The notes below the pieces were generated by a model, which was not told where the DNA came from, ran no database searches, and saw only the letters and a list, made by a program, of their open reading frames with translations. From assembly GCA_964017235.1 (NCBI GenBank), contig OZ024934.1, positions 84,534,706 through 84,598,705 of the forward strand: a stretch of 64,000 nucleotides of DNA. The letters run 5' to 3'. Of the stretch, positions 51,280-63,598 are shown in pieces; position 1 is the first letter of the stretch, and every line of letters begins with the position of its first letter. The translations under genes and the position numbers were made by a program. The stretch is from Sabellastarte sp. h YS-2021 (lineage: Eukaryota > Annelida > Polychaeta > Sabellida > Sabellidae).

Positions 51280-51972
51280 CATATGGCACATCAGTCCAAA
51301 ACCCCACTTAAACTTCATCAATCTGGCTCAGATTTTCACAGAAACTCAGTTCATATCACACATTGATATTGTATTGGCTTGACTTACTCAGGAAACCAAT
51401 TAAAAATTTCAATTTTCCGGGGTTTGGGGCCAGGCTTACCCCCCCCCCCCCCCCCCCCCAACTTAGGAAATAGCAGGTATATCCTAATACAACCAATCTG
51501 AAGCTCTTCTTTAATTTTGCATATGTTTTAACAATAATTGAGGATATATTAGGCCCATTTGGAGCATTACATCTCTGAAAATAAATTATTTCACCCATAT
51601 AGTGCTGTAAAAATGGTCAAAAATACATGTAAATTACACCAAACCAGTACCAAATATTGGTCTATAATGCTGAAATTTGGCCAGAATATAAGGTGGCACA
51701 TACTAAATCTGACTGAACCGGTTTTAAAATTACATCTGATATAACAGTACCTATAGTTTAGCAATATTGGCTTCAGCTGGCCCCAAATTCGCTTCTGTGG
51801 GGCTGCATTAAGATATACTTAAATTTGGCAAAGTAAGACAATTTTAAGGCTGAAAACCATATTGTTTGCTAGAGCTGGCGCCACTAAATGAGATTCCACA
51901 ACAATATTCCTTAATAAATACATAACTGGTCCAAAATACACGTATTGGAAGTGCAGGTATCGAGGGGGTGAT
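51280..51972 (+). repeat. Solitary mosaic poly-C monomer (unit 76)
   Basis: A 693-bp copy inserted between two trimers. Its left part is class D (single G at offset 62, C21) while its right part is that of a TTTAGCAAT unit (TATTGG, GACTGAACC, CTTCAGC, CAACAAT, TAATAAAT). The change falls between offsets of about 175 and 367. It is the mirror image of unit 71. Confidence 0.9.
51439..51459 (+). repeat. Longest pure C tract, C21 (unit 76)
   Basis: Lies in the solitary mosaic monomer and has no interruption. Confidence 0.95.
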
Positions 51973-54027
51973 CATATGGCACATCAGTCCAAAACCCCAC
52001 TTAAACTTCATCAATCTGGCTCAGATTTTCACAGAAACTCAGTTCATATCACACATTGATATTGTATTGGCTTGACTTACTCAGGAAACCAATTAAAAAT
52101 TTCAATTTTCCGGGGTTTGGGGCCAGGCTTACCCCCCGCCCCCCCCCCAACTTAGGAAATAGCAGGTATATCCTAATACAACCAATCTGAAGCTCTTCTT
52201 TAATTTTGCATATGTTTTAACAATAATTGAGGATATATTAGGCCCATTTGGAGCATTACATCTCTGAAAATAAATTATTTCACCCATATAGTGCTGTAAA
52301 AATGGTCAAAAATACATGTAAATTACACCAAACCAGTACCAAATGTTGGTCTATAATGCTGAAATTTGGCCAGAATATAAGGTGGCACATACTAAATCTG
52401 ACTCAACCGGTTTTAAAATTACATCTGATATAACAGTACCTATAGTTTGGCAATATTGGCTTTAGCTGGCCCCAAATTCGCTTCTGTGGGGCTGCATTAA
52501 GATATACTTAAATTTGGCAAAGTAAGACAATTTTAAGGCTGAAAACCATATTGTTTGCTAGAGCTGGCGCCACTAAATGAGATTCCACAAGAATATTCCT
52601 TAAGAAATACATAACTGGTCCAAAATACACGTATTGGAAGTGCAGGTATCGAGGGGGTGATCATATGGCACATCAGTCCAAAACCCCACTTAAACTTCAT
52701 CAATCTGGCTCAGATTTTCACAGGAAACTCAGTTCATATCACACATTGATATTGTATTGGCTTTACTTACTCAGGAAACCAATTAAAAATTTCAATTTTC
52801 CGGGGTTTGGGGCCAGGCTCAGCCCCCTCTCAAATTAGGAAATATCAGGTATATCCTAATACAACCAATCTGAAGCTCTTCTTTAATTTTGCATATGTTT
52901 TAACAATAATTGAGGATATATTAGGCCCATTTGGAGGATTACATCTCTGAAAATAAATTATTTCACCCATATAGTGCTGTAAAAATGGTCAAAAATACAT
53001 GTAAATTACACCAAACCAGTACCAAATATTGGTCTATAATGCTGAAATTTGGCCAGAATATAAGGTGGCACATACTAAATCTGACTGAACCGGTTTTAAA
53101 ATTACATCTGATATAACAGTACCTATAGTTTGGCAATATTGGCTTCAGCTGGCCCCAAATTCGCTTCTGTGGGGCTGCATTAAGATATACTTAAATTTGG
53201 CAAAGTAAGACAATTTTAAGGCTGAAAACCACATTGTTTGCTAGAGCTGGCGCCACTAAATGAGATTCCACAAGAATATTCCTTAATAAATACATAACTG
53301 GTCCAAAATACACGTATTGGAAGTGCAGGTATCGAGGGGGTGATCATATGGCACATCAGTCCAAAACCCCACTTAAACTTCATCAATCTGGCTCAGATTT
53401 TCACAGGAAACTCAGTTCATATCACACATTGATATTGTATTGGCTTGACTTACTCAGGAAACCAATTAAAAATTTCAATTTTCCGGGGTTTGGGGCCAGG
53501 CTCAGCCCCCTCTCAAATTAGGAAATATCAGGTATATCCTAATACAACCAATCTGAAGCTCTTCTTTAATTTTGCATATGTTTTAACAATAATTGAGGAT
53601 ATATTAGGCCCATTTGGAGCATTACATCTCTGAAAATAAATTATTTCACCCATATAGTGCTGTAAAAATGGTCAAAAATACATGTAAATTACACCAAACC
53701 AGTACCAAATATTGGTCTATAATGCTGAAATTTGGCCAGAATATAAGGTGGCACATACTAAATCTGACTGAACCGGTTTTAAAATTACATCTGATATAAC
53801 AGTACCTATAGTTTAGCAATATTGGCTTCAGCTGGCCCCAAATTCGCTTCTGTGGGGCTGCATTAAGATATACTTAAATTTGGCAAAGTAAGACAATTTT
53901 AAGGCTGAAAACCATATTGTTTGCTAGAGCTGGCGCCACTAAATGAGATTCCACAACAATATTCCTTAATAAATACATAACTGGTCCAAAATACACGTAT
54001 TGGAAGTGCAGGTATCGAGGGGGTGAT
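51973..54027 (+). repeat. Trimer higher-order repeat (units 77-79)
   Basis: Units start at 51973, 52662 and 53345. It matches units 66-68 and 73-75 in order, length (2,055 bp) and interrupted C6-G-C10 tract. Confidence 0.92.
52132..52148 (+). repeat. Interrupted C tract, C6-G-C10 (unit 77)
   Basis: Third copy of the interrupted allele, again opening a 2,055-bp trimer. Confidence 0.95.
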
Positions 54028-57000
54028 CATATGGCACATCAGTCCAAAACCCCACTTAAACTTCATCAATCTGGCTCAGATTTTCACAGAAACTCAGTTC
54101 ATATCACACATTGATATTGTATTGGCTTGACTTACTCAGGAAACCAATTAAAAATTTCAATTTTCCGGGGTTTGGGGCCAGGCTTACCCCCCCCCCCCCC
54201 CCCAACTTAGGAAATAGCAGGTATATCCTAATACAACCAATCTGAAGCTCTTCTTTAATTTTGCATATGTTTTAACAATAATTGAGGATATATTAGGCCC
54301 ATTTGGAGCATTACATCTCTGAAAATAAATTATTTCACCCATATAGTGCTGTAAAAATGGTCAAAAATACATGTAAATTACACCAAACCAGTACCAAATG
54401 TTGGTCTATAATGCTGAAATTTGGCCAGAATATAAGGTGGCACATACTAAATCTGACTCAACCGGTTTTAAAATTACATCTGATATAACAGTACCTATAG
54501 TTTGGCAATATTGGCTTTAGCTGGCCCCAAATTCGCTTCTGTGGGGCTGCATTAAGATATACTTAAATTTGGCAAAGTAAGACAATTTTAAGGCTGAAAA
54601 CCATATTGTTTGCTAGAGCTGGCGCCACTAAATGAGATTCCACAAGAATATTCCTTAAGAAATACATAACTGGTCCAAAATACACGTATTGGAAGTGCAG
54701 GTATCGAGGGGGTGATCATATGGCACATCAGTCCAAAACCCCACTTAAACTTCATCAATCTGGCTCAGATTTTCACAGGAAACTCAGTTCATATCACACA
54801 TTGATATTGTATTGGCTTTACTTACTCAGGAAACCAATTAAAAATTTCAATTTTCCGGGGTTTGGGGCCAGGCTCAGCCCCCTCTCAAATTAGGAAATAT
54901 CAGGTATATCCTAATACAACCAATCTGAAGCTCTTCTTTAATTTTGCATATGTTTTAACAATAATTGAGGATATATTAGGCCCATTTGGAGGATTACATC
55001 TCTGAAAATAAATTATTTCACCCATATAGTGCTGTAAAAATGGTCAAAAATACATGTAAATTACACCAAACCAGTACCAAATATTGGTCTATAATGCTGA
55101 AATTTGGCCAGAATATAAGGTGCCACATACTAAATCTGACTGAACCGGTTTTAAAATTACATCTGATATAACAGTACCTATAGTTTGGCAATATTGGCTT
55201 CAGCTGGCCCCAAATTCGCTTCTGTGGGGCTGCATTAAGATATACTTAAATTTGGCAAAGTAAGACAATTTTAAGGCTGAAAACCACATTGTTTGCTAGA
55301 GCTGGCGCCACTAAATGAGATTCCACAAGAATATTCCTTAATAAATACATAACTGGTCCAAAATACACGTATTGGAAGTGCAGGTATCGAGGGGGTGATC
55401 ATATGGCACATCAGTCCAAAACCCCACTTAAACTTCATCAATCTGGCTCAGATTTTCACAGGAAACTCAGTTCATATCACACATTGATATTGTATTGGCT
55501 TGACTTACTCAGGAAACCAATTAAAAATTTCAATTTTCCGGGGTTTGGGGCCAGGCTCAGCCCCCTCTCAAATTAGGAAATATCAGGTATATCCTAATAC
55601 AACCAATCTGAAGCTCTTCTTTAATTTTGCATATGTTTTAACAATAATTGAGGATATATTAGGCCCATTTGGAGCATTACATCTCTGAAAATAAATTATT
55701 TCGCCCATATAGTGCTGTAAAAATGGTCAAAAATACATGTAAATTACACCAAACCAGTACCAAATATTGGTCTATAATGCTGAAATTTGGCCAGAATATA
55801 AGGTGGCACATACTAAATCTGACTGAACCGGTTTTAAAATTACATCTGATATAACAGTACCTATAGTTTGGCAATATTGGCTTCAGCTGGCCCCAAATTC
55901 GCTTCTGTGGGGCTGCATTAAGATATACTTAAATTTGGCAAAGTAAGACAATTTTAAGGCTGAAAACCACATTGTTTGCTAGAGCTGGCGCCACTAAATG
56001 AGATTCCACAAGAATATTCCTTAATAAATACATAACTGGTCCAAAATACACGTATTGGAAGTGCAGGTATCGAGGGGGTGATCATATGGCACATCAGTCC
56101 AAAACCCCACTTAAACTTCATCAATCTGGCTCAGATTTTCACAGGAAACTCAGTTCATATCACACATTGATATTGTATTGGCTTGACTTACTCAGGAAAC
56201 CAATTAAAAATTTCAATTTTCCGGGGTTTGGGGCCAGGCTCAGCCCCCTCTCAAATTAGGAAATATCAGGTATATCCTAATACAACCAATCTGAAGCTCT
56301 TCTTTAATTTTGCATATGTTTTAACAATAATTGAGGATATATTAGGCCCATTTGGAGCATTACATCTCTGAAAATAAATTATTTCACCCATATAGTGCTG
56401 TAAAAATGGTCAAAAATACATGTAAATTACACCAAACCAGTACCAAATATTGGTCTATAATGCTGAAATTTGGCCAGAATATAAGGTGGCACATACTAAA
56501 TCTGACTGAACCGGTTTTAAAATTACATCTGATATAACAGTACCTATAGTTTAGCAATATTGGCTTCAGCTGGCCCCAAATTCGCTTCTCTGGGGCTGCA
56601 TTAAGATATACTTAAATTTGGCAAAGTAAGACAATTTTAAGGCTGAAAACCATATTGTTTGCTAGAGATGGCGCCACTAAATGAGATTCCACAACAATAT
56701 TCCTTAAGAAATACATAACTGGTCCAAAATACACGTATTGGAAGTGCAGGTATCGAGGGGGTGATCATATGGCACATCAGTCCAAAACCCCACTTAAACT
56801 TCATCAATCTGGCTCAGATTTTCACAGGAAACTCAGTTCATATCACACATTGATATTGTATTGGCTTGACTTACTCAGGAAACCAATTAAAAATTTCAAT
56901 TTTCCGGGGTTTGGGGCCAGGCTCAGCCCCCTCTCAAATTAGGAAATATCAGGTATATCCTAATACAACCAATCTGAAGCTCTTCTTTAATTTTGCATAT

Positions 57001-60000
57001 GTTTTAACAATAATTGAGGATATATTAGGCCCATTTGGAGCATTACATCTCTGAAAATAAATTATTTCGCCCATATAGTGCTGTAAAAATGGTCAAAAAT
57101 ACATGTAAATTACACCAAACCAGTACCAAATATTGGTCTATAATGCTGAAATTTGGCCAGAATATAAGGTGGCACATACTAAATCTGACTGAACCGGTTT
57201 TAAAATTACATCTGATATAACAGTACCTATAGTTTGGCAATATTGGCTTCAGCTGGCCCCAAATTCGCTTCTGTGGGGCTGCATTAAGATATACTTAAAT
57301 TTGGCAAAGTAAGACAATTTTAAGGCTGAAAACCACATTGTTTGCTAGAGCTGGCGCCACTAAATGAGATTCCACAAGAATATTCCTTAATAAATACATA
57401 ACTGGTCCAAAATACACGTATTGGAAGTGCAGGTATCGAGGGGGTGATCATATGGCACATCAGTCCAAAACCCCACTTAAACTTCATCAATCTGGCTCAG
57501 ATTTTCACAGGAAACTCAGTTCATATCACACATTGATATTGTATTGGCTTGACTTACTCAGGAAACCAATTAAAAATTTCAATTTTCCGGGGTTTGGGGC
57601 CAGGCTCAGCCCCCTCTCAAATTAGGAAATATCAGGTATATCCTAATACAACCAATCTGAAGCTCTTCTTTAATTTTGCATATGTTTTAACAATAATTGA
57701 GGATATATTAGGCCCATTTGGAGCATTACATCTCTGAAAATAAATTATTTCACCCATATAGTGCTGTAAAAATGGTCAAAAATACATGTAAATTACACCA
57801 AACCAGTACCAAATATTGGTCTATAATGCTGAAATTTGGCCAGAATATAAGGTGGCACATACTAAATCTGACTGAACCGGTTTTAAAATTACATCTGATA
57901 TAACAGTACCTATAGTTTGGCAATATTGGCTTCAGCTGGCCCCAAATTCGCTTCTGTGGGGCTGCATTAAGATATACTTAAATTTGGCAAAGTAAGACAA
58001 TTTTAAGGCTGAAAACCACATTGTTTGCTAGAGCTGGCGCCACTAAATGAGATTCCACAAGAATATTCCTTAATAAATACATAACTGGTCCAAAATACAC
58101 GTATTGGAAGTGCAGGTATCGAGGGGGTGATCATATGGCACATCAGTCCAAAACCCCACTTAAACTTCATCAATCTGGCTCAGATTTTCACAGGAAACTC
58201 AGTTCATATCACACATTGATATTGTATTGGCTTGACTTACTCAGGAAACCAATTAAAAATTTCAATTTTCCGGGGTTTGGGGCCAGGCTCAGCCCCCTCT
58301 CAAATTAGGAAATATCAGGTATATCCTAATACAACCAATCTGAAGCTCTTCTTTAATTTTGCATATGTTTTAACAATAATTGAGGATATATTAGGCCCAT
58401 TTGGAGCATTACATCTCTGAAAATAAATTATTTCGCCCATATAGTGCTGTAAAAATGGTCAAAAATACATGTAAATTACACCAAACCAGTACCAAATATT
58501 GGTCTATAATGCTGAAATTTGGCCAGAATATAAGGTGGCACATACTAAATCTGACTGAACCGGTTTTAAAATTACATCTGATATAACAGTACCTATAGTT
58601 TGGCAATATTGGCTTCAGCTGGCCCCAAATTCGCTTCTGTGGGGCTGCATTAAGATATACTTAAATTTGGCAAAGTAAGACAATTTTAAGGCTGAAAACC
58701 ACATTGTTTGCTAGAGCTGGCGCCACTAAATGAGATTCCACAAGAATATTCCTTAATAAATACATAACTGGTCCAAAATACACGTATTGGAAGTGCAGGT
58801 ATCGAGGGGGTGATCATATGGCACATCAGTCCAAAACCCCACTTAAACTTCATCAATCTGGCTCAGATTTTCACAGGAAACTCAGTTCATATCACACATT
58901 GATATTGTATTGGCTTGACTTACTCAGGAAACCAATTAAAAATTTCAATTTTCCGGGGTTTGGGGCCAGGCTCAGCCCCCTCTCAAATTAGGAAATATCA
59001 GGTATATCCTAATACAACCAATCTGAAGCTCTTCTTTAATTTTGCATATGTTTTAACAATAATTGAGGATATATTAGGCCCATTTGGAGCATTACATCTC
59101 TGAAAATAAATTATTTCACCCATATAGTGCTGTAAAAATGGTCAAAAATACATGTAAATTACACCAAACCAGTACCAAATATTGGTCTATAATGCTGAAA
59201 TTTGGCCAGAATATAAGGTGGCACATACTAAATCTGACTGAACCGGTTTTAAAATTACATCTGATATAACAGTACCTATAGTTTAGCAATATTGGCTTCA
59301 GCTGGCCCCAAATTCGCTTCTCTGGGGCTGCATTAAGATATACTTAAATTTGGCAAAGTAAGACAATTTTAAGGCTGAAAACCATATTGTTTGCTAGAGA
59401 TGGCGCCACTAAATGAGATTCCACAACAATATTCCTTAAGAAATACATAACTGGTCCAAAATACACGTATTGGAAGTGCAGGTATCGAGGGGGTGATCAT
59501 ATGGCACATCAGTCCAAAACCCCACTTAAACTTCATCAATCTGGCTCAGATTTTCACAGGAAACTCAGTTCATATCACACATTGATATTGTATTGGCTTG
59601 ACTTACTCAGGAAACCAATTAAAAATTTCAATTTTCCGGGGTTTGGGGCCAGGCTCAGCCCCCTCTCAAATTAGGAAATATCAGGTATATCCTAATACAA
59701 CCAATCTGAAGCTCTTCTTTAATTTTGCATATGTTTTAACAATAATTGAGGATATATTAGGCCCATTTGGAGCATTACATCTCTGAAAATAAATTATTTC
59801 GCCCATATAGTGCTGTAAAAATGGTCAAAAATACATGTAAATTACACCAAACCAGTACCAAATATTGGTCTATAATGCTGAAATTTGGCCAGAATATAAG
59901 GTGGCACATACTAAATCTGACTGAACCGGTTTTAAAATTACATCTGATATAACAGTACCTATAGTTTGGCAATATTGGCTTCAGCTGGCCCCAAATTCGC

Positions 60001-60863
60001 TTCTGTGGGGCTGCATTAAGATATACTTAAATTTGGCAAAGTAAGACAATTTTAAGGCTGAAAACCACATTGTTTGCTAGAGCTGGCGCCACTAAATGAG
60101 ATTCCACAAGAATATTCCTTAATAAATACATAACTGGTCCAAAATACACGTATTGGAAGTGCAGGTATCGAGGGGGTGATCATATGGCACATCAGTCCAA
60201 AACCCCACTTAAACTTCATCAATCTGGCTCAGATTTTCACAGGAAACTCAGTTCATATCACACATTGATATTGTATTGGCTTGACTTACTCAGGAAACCA
60301 ATTAAAAATTTCAATTTTCCGGGGTTTGGGGCCAGGCTCAGCCCCCTCTCAAATTAGGAAATATCAGGTATATCCTAATACAACCAATCTGAAGCTCTTC
60401 TTTAATTTTGCATATGTTTTAACAATAATTGAGGATATATTAGGCCCATTTGGAGCATTACATCTCTGAAAATAAATTATTTCACCCATATAGTGCTGTA
60501 AAAATGGTCAAAAATACATGTAAATTACACCAAACCAGTACCAAATATTGGTCTATAATGCTGAAATTTGGCCAGAATATAAGGTGGCACATACTAAATC
60601 TGACTGAACCGGTTTTAAAATTACATCTGATATAACAGTACCTATAGTTTAGCAATATTGGCTTCAGCTGGCCCCAAATTCGCTTCTGTGGGGCTGCATT
60701 AAGATATACTTAAATTTGGCAAAGTAAGACAATTTTAAGGCTGAAAACCATATTGTTTGCTAGAGCTGGCGCCACTAAATGAGATTCCACAACAATATTC
60801 CTTAATAAATACATAACTGGTCCAAAATACACGTATTGGAAGTGCAGGTATCGAGGGGGTGAT
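54028..60863 (+). repeat. Decamer block: D-led tetramer extended by six class A units (units 80-89)
   Basis: Units start at 54028, 54717, 55400, 56083, 56766, 57449, 58132, 58815, 59498 and 60181. Units 80-83 follow the tetramer order; unit 81 has GTGCCACATACT like unit 70. Units 82-85 (55400-58131) and 86-89 (58132-60863) are tandem copies of 2,732 bp. Their second members, units 83 and 87, share CTTCTCTGGGG, GAGATGGCGCC and TAAGAAAT. The fourth members differ: unit 85 has TTTGGC, CACATTG and CAAGAAT, whereas unit 89 has TTTAGC, CATATTG and CAACAAT. This is the longest run without poly-C in the right half. Confidence 0.9.
54187..54203 (+). repeat. Poly-C tract, C17 (unit 80)
   Basis: Uninterrupted although the total length equals that of the C6-G-C10 allele. 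Confidence 0.95.
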
Positions 60864-63598
60864 CATATGGCACATCAGTCCAAAACCCCACTTAAACTTC
60901 ATCAATCTGGCTCAGATTTTCACAGAAACTCAGTTCATATCACACATTGATATTGTATTGGCTTGACTTACTCAGGAAACCAATTAAAAATTTCAATTTT
61001 CCGGGGTTTGGGGCCAGGCTTACCCCCCCCCCCCCCAACTTAGGAAATAGCAGGTATATCCTAATACAACCAATCTGAAGCTCTTCTTTAATTTTGCATA
61101 TGTTTTAACAATAATTGAGGATATATTAGGCCCATTTGGAGCATTACATCTCTGAAAATAAATTATTTCACCCATATAGTGCTGTAAAAATGGTCAAAAA
61201 TACATGTAAATTACACCAAACCAGTACCAAATGTTGGTCTATAATGCTGAAATTTGGCCAGAATATAAGGTGGCACATACTAAATCTGACTCAACCGGTT
61301 TTAAAATTACATCTGATATAACAGTACCTATAGTTTGGCAATATTGGCTTTAGCTGGCCCCAAATTCGCTTCTGTGGGGCTGCATTAAGATATACTTAAA
61401 TTTGGCAAAGTAAGACAATTTTAAGGCTGAAAACCATATTGTTTGCTAGAGCTGGCGCCACTAAATGAGATTCCACAAGAATATTCCTTAAGAAATACAT
61501 AACTGGTCCAAAATACACGTATTGGAAGTGCAGGTATCGAGGGGGTGATCATATGGCACATCAGTCCAAAACCCCACTTAAACTTCATCAATCTGGCTCA
61601 GATTTTCACAGGAAACTCAGTTCATATCACACATTGATATTGTATTGGCTTTACTTACTCAGGAAACCAATTAAAAATTTCAATTTTCCGGGGTTTGGGG
61701 CCAGGCTCAGCCCCCTCTCAAATTAGGAAATATCAGGTATATCCTAATACAACCAATCTGAAGCTCTTCTTTAATTTTGCATATGTTTTAACAATAATTG
61801 AGGATATATTAGGCCCATTTGGAGGATTACATCTCTGAAAATAAATTATTTCACCCATATAGTGCTGTAAAAATGGTCAAAAATACATGTAAATTACACC
61901 AAACCAGTACCAAATATTGGTCTATAATGCTGAAATTTGGCCAGAATATAAGGTGGCACATACTAAATCTGACTGAACCGGTTTTAAAATTACATCTGAT
62001 ATAACAGTACCTATAGTTTGGCAATATTGGCTTCAGCTGGCCCCAAATTCGCTTCTGTGGGGCTGCATTAAGATATACTTAAATTTGGCAAAGTAAGACA
62101 ATTTTAAGGCTGAAAACCACATTGTTTGCTAGAGCTGGCGCCACTAAATGAGATTCCACAAGAATATTCCTTAATAAATACATAACTGGTCCAAAATACA
62201 CGTATTGGAAGTGCAGGTATCGAGGGGGTGATCATATGGCACATCAGTCCAAAACCCCACTTAAACTTCATCAATCTGGCTCAGATTTTCACAGGAAACT
62301 CAGTTCATATCACACATTGATATTGTATTGGCTTGACTTACTCAGGAAACCAATTAAAAATTTCAATTTTCCGGGGTTTGGGGCCAGGCTCAGCCCCCTC
62401 TCAAATTAGGAAATATCAGGTATATCCTAATACAACCAATCTGAAGCTCTTCTTTAATTTTGCATATGTTTTAACAATAATTGAGGATATATTAGGCCCA
62501 TTTGGAGCATTACATCTCTGAAAATAAATTATTTCGCCCATATAGTGCTGTAAAAATGGTCAAAAATACATGTAAATTACACCAAACCAGTACCAAATAT
62601 TGGTCTATAATGCTGAAATTTGGCCAGAATATAAGGTGGCACATACTAAATCTGACTGAACCGGTTTTAAAATTACATCTGATATAACAGTACCTATAGT
62701 TTGGCAATATTGGCTTCAGCTGGCCCCAAATTCGCTTCTGTGGGGCTGCATTAAGATATACTTAAATTTGGCAAAGTAAGACAATTTTAAGGCTGAAAAC
62801 CACATTGTTTGCTAGAGCTGGCGCCACTAAATGAGATTCCACAAGAATATTCCTTAATAAATACATAACTGGTCCAAAATACACGTATTGGAAGTGCAGG
62901 TATCGAGGGGGTGATCATATGGCACATCAGTCCAAAACCCCACTTAAACTTCATCAATCTGGCTCAGATTTTCACAGGAAACTCAGTTCATATCACACAT
63001 TGATATTGTATTGGCTTGACTTACTCAGGAAACCAATTAAAAATTTCAATTTTCCGGGGTTTGGGGCCAGGCTCAGCCCCCTCTCAAATTAGGAAATATC
63101 AGGTATATCCTAATACAACCAATCTGAAGCTCTTCTTTAATTTTGCATATGTTTTAACAATAATTGAGGATATATTAGGCCCATTTGGAGCATTACATCT
63201 CTGAAAATAAATTATTTCACCCATATAGTGCTGTAAAAATGGTCAAAAATACATGTAAATTACACCAAACCAGTACCAAATATTGGTCTATAATGCTGAA
63301 ATTTGGCCAGAATATAAGGTGGCACATACTAAATCTGACTGAACCGGTTTTAAAATTACATCTGATATAACAGTACCTATAGTTTAGCAATATTGGCTTC
63401 AGCTGGCCCCAAATTCGCTTCTCTGGGGCTGCATTAAGATATACTTAAATTTGGCAAAGTAAGACAATTTTAAGGCTGAAAACCATATTGTTTGCTAGAG
63501 CTGGCGCCACTAAATGAGATTCCACAACAATATTCCTTAATAAATACATAACTGGTCCAAAATACACGTATTGGAAGTGCAGGTATCGAGGGGGTGAT
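60864..63598 (+). repeat. Tetramer higher-order repeat (units 90-93)
   Basis: Units start at 60864, 61550, 62233 and 62916. It repeats the order of units 56-59 and 60-63. Unit 93 has CTTCTCTGGGG like units 83 and 87, but GAGCTGG and TAATAAAT, so it shows only part of that haplotype. Confidence 0.92.
61023..61036 (+). repeat. Poly-C tract, C14 (unit 90)
   Basis: First tract after a 6.8-kb stretch without poly-C. Confidence 0.95.

Noticed and set aside
51356..51598. Minus-strand frame of up to 80 codons with a glycine run
   Set aside because: The glycines are the poly-C tract read in reverse. The frame and its end change with tract length from copy to copy, which is inconsistent with a protein under selection.
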